Numbered from the stretch's first letter, positions 25,297 through 33,432 are shown. The stretch: 38,608 nucleotides of DNA from Candidatus Atribacteria bacterium (GCA_004525685.1 SPBW01000003.1:1-38608); one strand, 5' to 3'. Numbers and translations: made by a program. The notes: generated from the letters alone by a model not told the origin.

Positions 25297-26927
25297 ATCC
25301 AGCGCCCAATCGAGTTGACGCAATTAGCCTTGAGGTGTTGCGCAATGCCATTTCTGCCATTGCAGACGAGATGAACGCCAACCTTGTCCGTACGGCATAT
25401 AGCCCCAACATCAAAGAGCGGCGGGACTGTTCCAGCGCAGTGTTTGACGCCCACGGCCAGATGGTCGCTCAAGCAGAATCAATTCCCGTCCATCTAGGTG
25501 CGATGCCCTACTCCGTTCAAGCGGCAATCAGGCACGTGAAGGCGTTTGCGCCTGGCGATGTCGTTGTGCTCAATGACCCCTATGCCGGGGGGGCGCACCT
25601 TCCCGATATCACCTTTGTCGCGCCCGTGTTCATGGATGATCGACTGATTGCATTTGTTGCCAATCGGGCGCATCACGCCGATGTAGGTGGCAAGGAACCA
25701 GGAAGCTTGGCCGGCGACACGGTGGAGATCTATCAAGAGGGGTTGCGGATTCCACCCATCCGGCTATGGGAAGAAGGCACCTTGCACGAGGATCTGTTGC
25801 AGTTGATCCTGGCCAACGTGCGTACGCCTGACGAGCGATGGGGCGACTTGCGAGCACAGAAAGCAGGTTGCGCGATCGGCATCGAGCGATTGCGAGCCCT
25901 GTGTCTTCGCGAAGGAGAAGCTGTACTTGCTGATGCCATGGCGGCGGTGTTGGATTACTCGGAGCGTCGCATGCGCCATCAAATTGCGCAGCTACCAGAC
26001 GGCGAGGCCTCGTTTGAAGATGCGCTCGACAACGACGGCATTTCCGATGATAGGATCCCCATTTGCGTCCACGTCAAGATCCAGGGTGATCGGATCGGTG
26101 TCGATTTCCGTGGCACGGCCAAGCAGGTGCGCGGGCCAGTTAATGCTGTACTGGCAGTGACTGCTTCAGCTACGTATTTCGCAATACGAGCGTTTGCTGA
26201 TCCTGACATTCCGCCGAACTCGGGGTGCTTTCGCCCCATCGAGATCACCGCAGCGGAAGGCAGCGTGGTCAATGCCTGCCTACCTGCTCCCGTAGTTGGC
26301 GGGAATCTAGAGACATCGCAGCGAATTGTCGATGTCATTCTTGGAGCACTCGGCAAACTCGTGCCAGAGCAGTCGATGGCGGCTTGCCAAGGTTCGATGA
26401 ACAACCTAGCCATCGGTGGGCTTGATCCCCGAACAGAGAAGCCATTTACGTTGTATGAGACGATGGCTGGTGGATTTGGAGGGCGGCGTACCAAGGATGG
26501 AATCGACGGCATCCATTCGCACATGACCAATACCCTGAATACGCCTGTTGAGGCATTGGAGACGAGCTATCCACTTCGTGTGGAGCGCTACGAATTGCGC
26601 CCTGGTACAGGCGGCGAAGGGCAGTTTCGCGGCGGGCTTGGTATTCGCCGTGACATGACTTGCTTGGCAGAGAGTGCTCGCGTGTCATTCCTGACAGATC
26701 GCCGTCTCACACGGCCCTATGGTGTAGAAGGCGGAGAGCCCGGCGCGCTTGGTAGGAATGTGCTTATTCGAGGCGGTCAAGAGGTTGATCTGCCTTCGAA
26801 AGGCACAGCCACTCTGCACCAAGGTGATACCATCAGTATTCAAACACCCGGTGGCGGAGGATTCGGGCTACGATCCGCACGATCGCAAGCGTCCATCGAG
26901 CGAGATCAACGCGAAGGCAGGATCTAG
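25293..26927 (+). CDS. hyuB: Hydantoinase/oxoprolinase family protein, subunit B (HyuB-like)
   Basis: Second subunit (544 residues) of the hydantoinase/oxoprolinase pair. It shows DAISLEVLRNAISAIADEMNANLVRTAYSPNIKERRDCSSAVFD, LNDPYAGGAHLPDITFVAPVF, ANRAHHADVGGKEPGS and the C-terminal glycine-rich GTGGEGQFRGGLGIRRDM and TPGGGGFG, all family marks. Start and hyuA stop overlap as ATGA with GGAGG upstream, so the two are made together. Its TAG lies in a CTAG that also holds the stop of the convergent lipoprotein gene. Confidence 0.9.
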   Translation: MNPAPNRVDAISLEVLRNAISAIADEMNANLVRTAYSPNIKERRDCSSAVFDAHGQMVAQAESIPVHLGAMPYSVQAAIRHVKAFAPGDVVVLNDPYAGGAHLPDITFVAPVFMDDRLIAFVANRAHHADVGGKEPGSLAGDTVEIYQEGLRIPPIRLWEEGTLHEDLLQLILANVRTPDERWGDLRAQKAGCAIGIERLRALCLREGEAVLADAMAAVLDYSERRMRHQIAQLPDGEASFEDALDNDGISDDRIPICVHVKIQGDRIGVDFRGTAKQVRGPVNAVLAVTASATYFAIRAFADPDIPPNSGCFRPIEITAAEGSVVNACLPAPVVGGNLETSQRIVDVILGALGKLVPEQSMAACQGSMNNLAIGGLDPRTEKPFTLYETMAGGFGGRRTKDGIDGIHSHMTNTLNTPVEALETSYPLRVERYELRPGTGGEGQFRGGLGIRRDMTCLAESARVSFLTDRRLTRPYGVEGGEPGALGRNVLIRGGQEVDLPSKGTATLHQGDTISIQTPGGGGFGLRSARSQASIERDQREGRI

Positions 26928-27385
26928 TACAGGCTGGCTGGTACGGGCTCTGTCACGAGTATGGCTTCCCACTCGAAGGCGTAGGCTGTTCCATCGATCG
27001 ATTGCGTTCCTTCTCCTGACATGGTTGTCTGATCGAATTGCCCGTCGATGTCGAATTCAACCGTTGGCTGAGATGGGACTAATGGGTTGGGCCCACGTGC
27101 AATCAGAGACATGTTTACACTTCGGGCGCCACCCTGGATGATGGGAATCTCGAACGTCGATCCAGCATGGCTGGGGAGCGTCACCGTGCCTGTGACTTCT
27201 TTATCTTCGTGTAGAAGAGACATCGAGAAAGAGTAGACAAAACCCGCTGCAGGCCCTGATGTCCACTCCATCGTTCCCGTCCATGTCCCCGTGATGTTGA
27301 TGGGAGCCGAGAAGAAACAACCCCAGAAGAACAGGCAACTGACGAGTAGTACACGGGCAACGAGTGCCTTCTGCCATGTGCTCAT
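26924..27385 (-). CDS. Small predicted lipoprotein, function unknown
   Basis: A 153-residue protein with a signal segment MSTWQKALVARVLLVSCLFFWGC whose last Cys could be lipidated, though the box FFWGC is not ideal. The mature part is beta-rich and polar: ITGTWTGTMEWTSGP, then alternating strands such as KEVTGTVTLPS and FDIDGQFDQTTMSGEGTQSIDG, suggesting a small beta-barrel or sandwich. I recognise no family. The start is the ATG with GAGGTGG five bases upstream; longer in-frame starts cross the fpg promoter region. Divergent from fpg, convergent with hyuB. Confidence 0.7.
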   Translation of the reverse strand: MSTWQKALVARVLLVSCLFFWGCFFSAPINITGTWTGTMEWTSGPAAGFVYSFSMSLLHEDKEVTGTVTLPSHAGSTFEIPIIQGGARSVNMSLIARGPNPLVPSQPTVEFDIDGQFDQTTMSGEGTQSIDGTAYAFEWEAILVTEPVPASLY

Positions 27386-27409
27386 GATCCACCTCGCCCT
27401 ATCTTCGCC

Positions 27410-27423
27410 TGTTCTTGCGAACA
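27410..27423. promoter_or_regulatory. Palindrome TGTTCTTGCGAACA, possible operator
   Basis: Five-base arms TGTTC/GAACA flank TTGC between the divergent lipoprotein gene and fpg. The 10-base core TTCTTGCGAA recurs at 34907-34916 upstream of atl. It lies 25 bp before the lipoprotein start and about 75 bp before the fpg -10. Operator role is inferred from position and symmetry. Confidence 0.4.
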
Positions 27424-27498
27424 GTGCAGCGACCTGGGTGGCATCTTGATGGGACGCTTGGCACCTGCTGCGACAGGCGCGCGATGGTTGTTGATTTG

Positions 27499-27504
27499 TA
27501 TAAT
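27499..27504 (+). promoter_or_regulatory. -10 element of fpg
   Basis: A perfect TATAAT with a start expected near 27511 and GGAGG before the fpg ATG at 27525. No -35 hexamer is recognisable 16-18 bp upstream, so an activator may be needed. Confidence 0.55.
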
Positions 27505-27524
27505 CCGAGGCGGAGGTCTTCAAC

Positions 27525-28373
27525 ATGCCCGAGTTGCCGGAACTGGTAGTGATGCAGGAGGTTCTAACGGAAAGGATTCTCGGCCGCCGGATTGCTGCGG
27601 TGAGGGCCTTGCACCCAGGCATTCTCAAGACCGTTGAGCCGGGGATAGATTCGCTGGTGGGACAAAGCTTCTCGTCGATCTCGCGTCGAGGAAAACACCT
27701 CATCTTCACAGTAGCCGATGAGCTTCATCTGGTCATGCACCTCATGCTCGCTGGGCGCTTGATTATCTGCCAATCAAACACCAAGGCGACCAAAGCGTCC
27801 GGCTGCTCTATCACGTTTGAGGATGGGGAAGACTTGCGCATCATCGAGAATGCGACGATTCGCCGTGTTCGCGTCCACGTGGTCCGCGATCCGTCCGATG
27901 TCGAGTCCATTGCCAAGGCCGGCATCGAGCCATTGTCCGATGCATTCATGCTTGAGTATCTGTCGAAGCACGTCCTTGAGCGAAGGCGGGAACTGAAGAA
28001 GCTGCTGACGGATCAGACGATCATTGCCGGCATTGGCTCAGCCTATGCGGACGAGATTCTGTTCGATGCCAAGCTGTCGCCCATTCGATATGGGACGACG
28101 ATGCATGAGAAGGAGATCGAACGGCTGTATGCGTCCATCCAGTCTGTCTTGCGCTGGGCGATTGACGCCATTCGCGCCGAAGCGGGTGGGGCGACCGTGA
28201 CGCCGCATGAGCGTCCGTTTGCTCGAGTCTATCAGCGAAGTGAATCTCCCTGCCCCGACTGCGGAACCAAGATCACTGAGATCCGATACGCACAGACCAA
28301 GACCTATTATTGCCCCAGCTGTCAATCTCAAGGCAACGCACTACGGGATCGTAGATCTTGGATCACGCGCTGA
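27525..28373 (+). CDS. mutM: Formamidopyrimidine-DNA glycosylase (Fpg/MutM)
   Basis: Base-excision repair glycosylase/AP lyase removing oxidised purines (282 residues). The N-terminus MPELPELVVMQEVL puts the catalytic Pro at position 2 and Glu at 3. The catalytic Lys is in SRRGKHLIF and the intercalation region is MHLMLAGRL. The helix-two-turn-helix reads IIAGIGSAYADEILFDAKLSP (the usual Asn is Ser here). The zinc finger is CPDCGTKI...YYCPSCQ. GGAGG precedes the ATG and TATAAT lies upstream. Neighbouring genes are unrelated, so it is likely transcribed alone. The substrate could be 8-oxoG or other lesions; the family assignment is firm. Confidence 0.95.
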   Translation: MPELPELVVMQEVLTERILGRRIAAVRALHPGILKTVEPGIDSLVGQSFSSISRRGKHLIFTVADELHLVMHLMLAGRLIICQSNTKATKASGCSITFEDGEDLRIIENATIRRVRVHVVRDPSDVESIAKAGIEPLSDAFMLEYLSKHVLERRRELKKLLTDQTIIAGIGSAYADEILFDAKLSPIRYGTTMHEKEIERLYASIQSVLRWAIDAIRAEAGGATVTPHERPFARVYQRSESPCPDCGTKITEIRYAQTKTYYCPSCQSQGNALRDRRSWITR

Positions 28374-28488
28374 GATCCTGCTTCGCAGGGTTCCTAAACT
28401 CAGAGAACGAATGACTGTCTCTCCTTCTCCGGTTTCGGATGAGAGTCACTTCTGTCGTCTGTCCTTCTAGACCTCGGCAACACGCGTT

Positions 28489-29751
28489 CTAGAGCTGGAT
28501 GGATTCGCTGATAGGACGGCGATCCCATTCGGGACTTCGAGGAATGATCTGTCCTGCCTTCATCACCCAATTGACGTTGGCCAACGCGGTGATATCAGCG
28601 AGGGGATTGCGCTCAACGCGAATGAGGTCTGCGATCTTGCCGGGTTCAACTGTGCCCAGATTGTGCTCCTGTCCAAGCGCTTCAGCGCCGATACGTGTCG
28701 CTGACTCGATCGCCTCTGTGGGCGTCAGTCCCAACTGGACCATGTAGCCAATCTCTTCGTGTAGAAGCGCCCAGGGAAAATCGGACATGACGAAGTCTGT
28801 TCCAGCTGCCATTCGGACACCGTGCTTTCTTGCCAGTGCGATCGTTTCGGGGAGCTGATCGACACATCGCTGGAACCATCGTTCACTTTCTTCCAAGTCA
28901 TTGGCATCGCCCCACGGGAACTTCTCTGGAGTCCCTTTCCAGCGCTTAAGGCGAGCCGCAAGATCGTGCTTCACCCACAGTGTGGGGACAAGAATGATGG
29001 ACTTCTCTGTCATGAGCTGCATGGTCGCTTCGTCTATGCAGCTGCCATGTTCGATGACATCGACTCCAGCTCTGGCCGCCATGCCCGTGGTGACGAAGTT
29101 CGCAGCATGGATGGCCACGCGTAGGCCCAATCGGTGTGCCTCATCGACACCGGCGTCAATCTCTGCTTGGCTGAACTCGGGATACTCGGTGCGATGCGAC
29201 GTGAGTAGCTTGATGAAGTCGGCGCCCGCTCTTCGCTCTTCACGAACGGCGTGCCTTATGGCCGAAGGCGTATCGACTTGATGTACGGCACTGGGATCGC
29301 CCGAGCCATGTCCGCCCGTCATGCAGATGCCCTTGCCTGATGTGAAGATGCGCGGACCTATCATCTGTCCACGTTCGATGGCCGTGCGCAGTGCTAGATT
29401 CATGCGCGGACCGCAGACATCGCGAACCGTCGTGATCCCCGCCTGGAGTGCGCTGCGCAGATTGCGTGCAGCAATGATGGTCATGTAGACCGTCGGATCC
29501 CCTTTCGGCGGAATGGGGATGAATTCCTGTGCCGAGACATGTACATGCGCATCGATCAATCCGGGAAGTAGCCACTGGCCGTACGCGTCGATGATGTCTG
29601 CGCCTTCAGGAATGTGGATCATGTCCTCTGAACCGACAGACACGACGCGATCATCCTCGATCATGACGATCGCGTTCTCCAAAGGAGGAGCTCCGGTTCC
29701 ATCGATCAGTGTCGCATGAGTGATGGCTATGAGTCTGGGCTGCGGTGACAT
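28489..29751 (-). CDS. Metal-dependent amidohydrolase (imidazolonepropionase/Xaa-Pro dipeptidase-like)
   Basis: A 420-residue TIM-barrel hydrolase of the amidohydrolase superfamily. It starts with the beta-domain THATLIDGTGAPPLENAIVMIEDDRVVSVG, then metal ligands HVH in LLPGLIDAHVHVSA. A likely carboxylated Lys lies in ADFIKLLTSHR, with His in VAIHAANF and IEHGS and Asp in MAAGTDF. The C-terminal GTVEPGKIADLI is typical. I chose the ATG with AAGGAGG eight bases upstream, nine codons into the open frame. No signal peptide, so cytoplasmic. Substrate unknown; related proteins cleave Xaa-Pro dipeptides or cyclic amides. Confidence 0.88.
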   Translation of the reverse strand: MSPQPRLIAITHATLIDGTGAPPLENAIVMIEDDRVVSVGSEDMIHIPEGADIIDAYGQWLLPGLIDAHVHVSAQEFIPIPPKGDPTVYMTIIAARNLRSALQAGITTVRDVCGPRMNLALRTAIERGQMIGPRIFTSGKGICMTGGHGSGDPSAVHQVDTPSAIRHAVREERRAGADFIKLLTSHRTEYPEFSQAEIDAGVDEAHRLGLRVAIHAANFVTTGMAARAGVDVIEHGSCIDEATMQLMTEKSIILVPTLWVKHDLAARLKRWKGTPEKFPWGDANDLEESERWFQRCVDQLPETIALARKHGVRMAAGTDFVMSDFPWALLHEEIGYMVQLGLTPTEAIESATRIGAEALGQEHNLGTVEPGKIADLIRVERNPLADITALANVNWVMKAGQIIPRSPEWDRRPISESIQL

Positions 29752-29875
29752 GACGCACTCCTCCTTGGCTGCAAGCAAACGCTACTGCCGGGATCCAACC
29801 AGATCAAGCCGAGAACTGCTTGACCACTCGGAGAACGCAGGGATTCGATATCGCCGCTTGTCCGAAAGATGGGTG

Positions 29876-30901
29876 CTAGCAGATTCTCGGGACGGGGTCA
29901 CCGAGGGGCATGTCCAGGAATCGGCGACCGCCGACATCCGTCGTCACGACGACACGGCCAGGATAATCGATACTGACATGTCCGATGATGGCTGCATCAC
30001 AGCCCAGCGGATGTCGCTGCAGCGTCTCCAGAATCTGAGGAGCGACAGCCGGATCGACGATGAGCACGGCCTTGCCTTCGTTGGCGACCTCAAGCGGCGA
30101 GATGCCGAGAAGATCAGAGAGCGCTTGGACGGCATCTCGGATGGGAATGTCTGACTGCTGGATCTCCACGGTCATGTGCGACTTGCGAGCCATTTCATTG
30201 AGTGCTGCTGCCAATCCGCCACGCGTCGGATCCTTCATTGCGTGGATTCCGCCCAACGGGAGAATCGTCTGGATCATCGGCCAGATCGAGGCCACATCAG
30301 ATACGAGTTCTGTCTCCAGATGGAATTCCTCGCGAGCGGCAAGAAGCGCCATGCCATGATCGCCCAGCGTGCCGGAGACAATCACGACGTCTCCAGGGCG
30401 AGCGCCCGCGTCACCGATGGCCGGATCAGCAAGGCCGATGCCCGTCGTGTTGATGACGATACCATCCAGCTCGCCGCGTCCCATCACCTTGGTGTCCCCA
30501 CAAATAAGCGCTGCCTCGGAGCCAATCAGTGTTTCAGCAAACGACTGTACAATGCGATCAATATCTGCGATAGGGAAGTCCTCTTCGATGATGACGGCCA
30601 AACTCAAGGCGAGTGGTTTCGCGCCCATGACAGCCAGATCATTGAGCGTGCCGGCCGCGGCCAAGGTTCCGATGTTGCCGCCCGGGAAGAAGATCGGCTT
30701 GACCACGTGACTGTCTGTTGTCATCACCAATTCACCCGATGTGGGGAGAGCAATCGTGGCACCGTCATCCATGTCGGACAGGTTGATGCGTCCGGCAGAC
30801 GATGCCGCGAAGTGAGGCAACACATGCTCTGCCAGAAGCTTACCCATCAATTCGCCGCCAGCGCCATGCAACGGGGAAATGCGATCATCGGTGTGTGTCA
30901 T
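29876..30901 (-). CDS. hypE: Hydrogenase maturation protein HypE
   Basis: Dehydrates the carbamoylated C-terminal Cys to a thiocyanate that becomes the CN ligand of [NiFe] hydrogenase (341 residues). It has LHGAGGELMGKLLAEHVLP, DMDDGATIALPTSGELVMTTDSHVVKPIFFPGGNIG, GTLNDLAVMGAKPLALSLAVIIEEDFPI and GLAAALNEMA. It ends PRIC, with the essential terminal Cys. The ATG overlaps the hypD stop (ATGA). Part of a hypC-hypD-hypE operon; no hydrogenase structural genes lie in the window. Confidence 0.97.
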   Translation of the reverse strand: MTHTDDRISPLHGAGGELMGKLLAEHVLPHFAASSAGRINLSDMDDGATIALPTSGELVMTTDSHVVKPIFFPGGNIGTLAAAGTLNDLAVMGAKPLALSLAVIIEEDFPIADIDRIVQSFAETLIGSEAALICGDTKVMGRGELDGIVINTTGIGLADPAIGDAGARPGDVVIVSGTLGDHGMALLAAREEFHLETELVSDVASIWPMIQTILPLGGIHAMKDPTRGGLAAALNEMARKSHMTVEIQQSDIPIRDAVQALSDLLGISPLEVANEGKAVLIVDPAVAPQILETLQRHPLGCDAAIIGHVSIDYPGRVVVTTDVGGRRFLDMPLGDPVPRIC

Positions 30902-31983
30902 GGGAGCTCGCGACCTCCGTAGCGGAACCAAATGCTGCATGCCCCTTCAGAGCCAACCATGCAGGGGCCGACGGGAGTCAACGGCGTGCAGCGTGTCCCA
31001 AACAGCGGGCAATCAGTTGGCGTGGCTCGGGCGGTTAACACATCAGCGCACCGACACCCGGGAATGTCTTCATCACCCGTCACGCCTTCGATTTGGAATC
31101 TCGCTCGTGCATCAAACTGGGAGAATTCGGGACGCAGGCGAACGCCCGAGTTAGGAATCGTCCCGATCCCTCGCCAACGGACATCGGCAGATTCGAACAC
31201 CGTCTCGATCAGGAGCTGCGCCACCGTGTTCCCTTCATCAGCAACAGCGCGGGGGAACCCGTTCTCCACGAATCCCTTGCCATCACGAATCTGCCTGAGA
31301 ATGAGTGCGATTGCATAAAGAATATCAAGCGGCTCAAACCCGCCGACAACGACCGGAATCTCAAACTTGCCGAGATGTTGCCGATACGGAGCGAGTCCGA
31401 GGATTGTCGAGACGTGACCGGGAGCCAAATACCCGTCGATGTTCGTGCCCGGCATGCCAAGTAGCACGCCCATGGCTTCAGGGATCTTCTTGTGCGAGAC
31501 GAGAACCGATAGGTTTGCAGGCGGATCATCAAGCAGAATGGCTGCGGTCATCGGCGTTGTCGTCTCGAAGCCGACGGCGAAGAACACAACTTGTCGGTCC
31601 GTTTCTCGCGCAATCCTGACGGCTTCGTCTGTAGATAGAACCACGCGAATGTCGCATCCCTTGGAGCGTGCTTGTTCCAGTGTCAGCCGAGTGCCAGGCA
31701 CGCGCGTCATATCGCCGAACGTGCAGAGGATGGCACCCGCCTCAGCAATCTGAACGGCGGCATCGATATCGGCAGTTGGTGTTACGCAGACGGGGCAGCC
31801 AGGCCCCTCTAGGACTTCGACGGTATCTGGCAGAAAGCGACGCAACCCATGTTGCGTAATCGCCATCTCGTGCGTGCCGCACACATGAACGATTTTGACC
31901 GGCCTCGGCGGAGCGAGAATGGCAATGGCATCCGCCAGCTGGCGTGCACGAACAGGATCTGAAAGCTGAAACGGCCGTGCCAT
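30898..31983 (-). CDS. hypD: Hydrogenase maturation protein HypD
   Basis: Iron-sulfur scaffold that, with HypC, holds the Fe(CN)2CO unit (361 residues). Conserved motifs: VHVCGTHEMAI, LEGPGCPVCVTP, FFAVGFETTTPMTA, GFEPLDIL, and the C-terminal 4Fe-4S cysteines in CRCADVL, DCPLFGTRCTPLTPVGPCMVGSEGAC. The ATG shares a base with the hypC stop (TAATG) and the stop overlaps hypE. All key cysteines are present. Confidence 0.97.
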   Translation of the reverse strand: MARPFQLSDPVRARQLADAIAILAPPRPVKIVHVCGTHEMAITQHGLRRFLPDTVEVLEGPGCPVCVTPTADIDAAVQIAEAGAILCTFGDMTRVPGTRLTLEQARSKGCDIRVVLSTDEAVRIARETDRQVVFFAVGFETTTPMTAAILLDDPPANLSVLVSHKKIPEAMGVLLGMPGTNIDGYLAPGHVSTILGLAPYRQHLGKFEIPVVVGGFEPLDILYAIALILRQIRDGKGFVENGFPRAVADEGNTVAQLLIETVFESADVRWRGIGTIPNSGVRLRPEFSQFDARARFQIEGVTGDEDIPGCRCADVLTARATPTDCPLFGTRCTPLTPVGPCMVGSEGACSIWFRYGGRELP

Positions 31984-32378
31984 TAGGACTCGCTCTTGGA
32001 GCTGGCGTTCTGTTCCTTACCAGCACGAGAACGCTTCGCGTTCTCGTCCGAACTCAACTCAGCCTGCCGGTCAGAGCGCCTGACGTCACCAACCGGAGAA
32101 CGCTTTGCGTTCTCCAACGAACTCAATTCATCTCTCTGAACTGAGTTCGCGTTCGCACCCAGCGAGTCTGCTAACTCGTCAAATAGTTTGAGCGTCTCCT
32201 CGCCATCCTCAGGAGAGAGGCGGCGAATGGCAAAGCCGGTATGAATGAGGACGTAGTCGCCTGGAGCCAGAGGCTCGGTCAGCGTGTCTAAACGCGTTGT
32301 CGTACGCACGCCGTTGTAGTCGACGACGGCTTCGTTATCTGTAATGGAGATTACCTTCGCAGGAGCTGCCAAGCACAT
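31983..32378 (-). CDS. hypC: Hydrogenase maturation chaperone HypC/HybG with repeat-encoded tail
   Basis: HypC delivers the Fe(CN)2CO group to the hydrogenase large subunit. The first ~73 residues are a complete HypC: MCLAAPAKVISI with the essential Cys2, DYNGVRTTTRLDTL, PGDYVLIHTGFAIRRLSPEDGEETLKLFDEL. Residues 74-131 are extra and polar, with a 23-residue repeat (ELSSxENAKRS at about 84-94 and 107-117) ending KSES. The tail DNA is built of palindromes (32025-32149). GGTGA lies six bases before the ATG and a -10 is at 32397-32402. Core function is secure; whether the tail is functional is unknown. Confidence 0.95.
   Translation of the reverse strand: MCLAAPAKVISITDNEAVVDYNGVRTTTRLDTLTEPLAPGDYVLIHTGFAIRRLSPEDGEETLKLFDELADSLGANANSVQRDELSSLENAKRSPVGDVRRSDRQAELSSDENAKRSRAGKEQNASSKSES
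32025..32149. repeat. Palindromic repeat cluster inside the hypC tail
   Basis: Three hairpins in a row. Hairpin 1 (32025-32047): 10-bp arms, core GAGAACGCTTCGCGTTCTC. Hairpin 2 (32095-32115): 9-bp arms, core GAGAACGCTTTGCGTTCTC. Hairpin 3 (32118-32149): CGAACTCAATTCA paired with TGAACTGAGTTCG, 13-bp arms with one mismatch and a 6-nt loop. Hairpins 1 and 2 are 69 bp apart and head 35-bp direct repeats matching at 30 positions. The reading frame is kept throughout. Confidence 0.9.
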
Positions 32379-32396
32379 GTTGAATCACCGGTCGGG

Positions 32397-32402
32397 ATTA
32401 TA
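32397..32402 (-). promoter_or_regulatory. -10 element of the hypCDE operon
   Basis: On the minus strand this reads TATAAT, with the expected start about 12 nt before the hypC ATG. The best -35 candidate (TTGCTG) is 20 bp away, which is too far, so only the -10 is supported. Confidence 0.5.
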
Positions 32403-32469
32403 TCGCAGGAGAGCGCCGATCTCAGCAAGTCCGTTGAATTGGGCAGTTGCAGCCACGGGGTGGAGCGGC

Positions 32470-32478
32470 TGATATACT
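32470..32478 (+). promoter_or_regulatory. Extended -10 promoter of the alpha/beta hydrolase gene
   Basis: TGATATACT fits the TGn-TATAAT extended -10 pattern. TTGCAG lies 20 bp upstream of the hexamer, beyond the usual spacing. The expected start near 32485 leaves a short leader with GAGG before the ATG at 32503. Confidence 0.5.
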
Positions 32479-32502
32479 CTGCCAAAGAGCGAGGTGCCTA
32501 CG

Positions 32503-33309
32503 ATGGCCCATCCATTCGAGTACGACGTACAAGCAGCATTCGACGCTCGCCTTGTGAGTGAACGGCAACAGCAAGGCGTTATGCAATCTGAGCTAACCTA
32601 CATGGCGACATCGAATCAACGGCGTGCGGCATCTCTCCTTCGTCCGATTGGCGACGGCCCGTTTGCTGTCGTCCTCTACGTACACTGGTACGAACCCCAC
32701 GCTTGCGATTCCAATCGCACTCAGTTTCTGGATGAGGCGAAGGCCATGGCATCAAAGGGCGTCATGTCTCTACTCATTGAAACGATGTGGTCGGACAGGG
32801 AGTGGTTTCTCAAGCGCACACAGGCTGGTGACTACGATGCTTCCGTTCAGCAAGTGATTGAGCTGCGCCGTGCCATGGATCTCTTGCTCTCGCAACCAGA
32901 TGTCGATCCAGAGCGATTCGCCTATGTCGGGCACGACTTTGGAGCCATGTATGGTGTGCTCGCCGGCAGTGTTGACGCGCGTCCTTCGTGCTACGTCCTG
33001 ATGGCGGGCACGCCTCGATTCCCGGATTGGCTCCTCTACTATCCACAATTGGACGGCGATGAACGCGCCGAGTTCATCGAGCAGATGAAGTTCTTGGATC
33101 CGATTGAGCGCGTGGGTCGGCTATCGTCGACTCCGATTCTGTTCCAGTTTGGGAATTTGGATCCACACGTGCCCGTCGAGCGTGCGCATGCCTTCACAGA
33201 TGCTGCTGGCGAAGGCGCAGAGTCGCGATCCTACGAGGCCGGCCACGACCTGAATGACCAGGCGCGGAGGGATCGGATGGCGTGGCTTGAGATGAAGCTG
33301 CGCCTGTAG
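32503..33309 (+). CDS. Alpha/beta hydrolase (dienelactone hydrolase-like) with Asp nucleophile position
   Basis: Predicted cytoplasmic hydrolase of 268 residues. The strand-helix pattern is typical: FAVVLYVHWYE (oxyanion side), the nucleophile elbow VGHDFGAMYG at about 143-152, an acid in FGNLDPHVP (Asp near 220) and His in AGHDLND (near 248). The elbow residue is Asp145 where dienelactone hydrolases have Cys and esterases Ser; dehalogenases and epoxide hydrolases use Asp there. I chose ATG 32503, with GAGG upstream, over a GTG nine bases earlier. Divergent from hypC. The reaction is unknown. Confidence 0.8.
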   Translation: MAHPFEYDVQAAFDARLVSERQQQGVMQSELTYMATSNQRRAASLLRPIGDGPFAVVLYVHWYEPHACDSNRTQFLDEAKAMASKGVMSLLIETMWSDREWFLKRTQAGDYDASVQQVIELRRAMDLLLSQPDVDPERFAYVGHDFGAMYGVLAGSVDARPSCYVLMAGTPRFPDWLLYYPQLDGDERAEFIEQMKFLDPIERVGRLSSTPILFQFGNLDPHVPVERAHAFTDAAGEGAESRSYEAGHDLNDQARRDRMAWLEMKLRL

Positions 33310-33432
33310 ATGGTTTGAGGATCGCGACCGCCTTGGCGCGAGTTGCAGAGAATCATCTGTCCGCTAATCAGTTGAAGAAGAAGGAATACTCAGGCTAGAG
33401 GCAGCCAATCCAACGTGCACAGCGGAGGCGTA

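Noticed and set aside
29720..30922. Long + strand frames opposite hypE
   Set aside because: They mirror hypE, which has all family motifs and the terminal PRIC; no independent protein signal.
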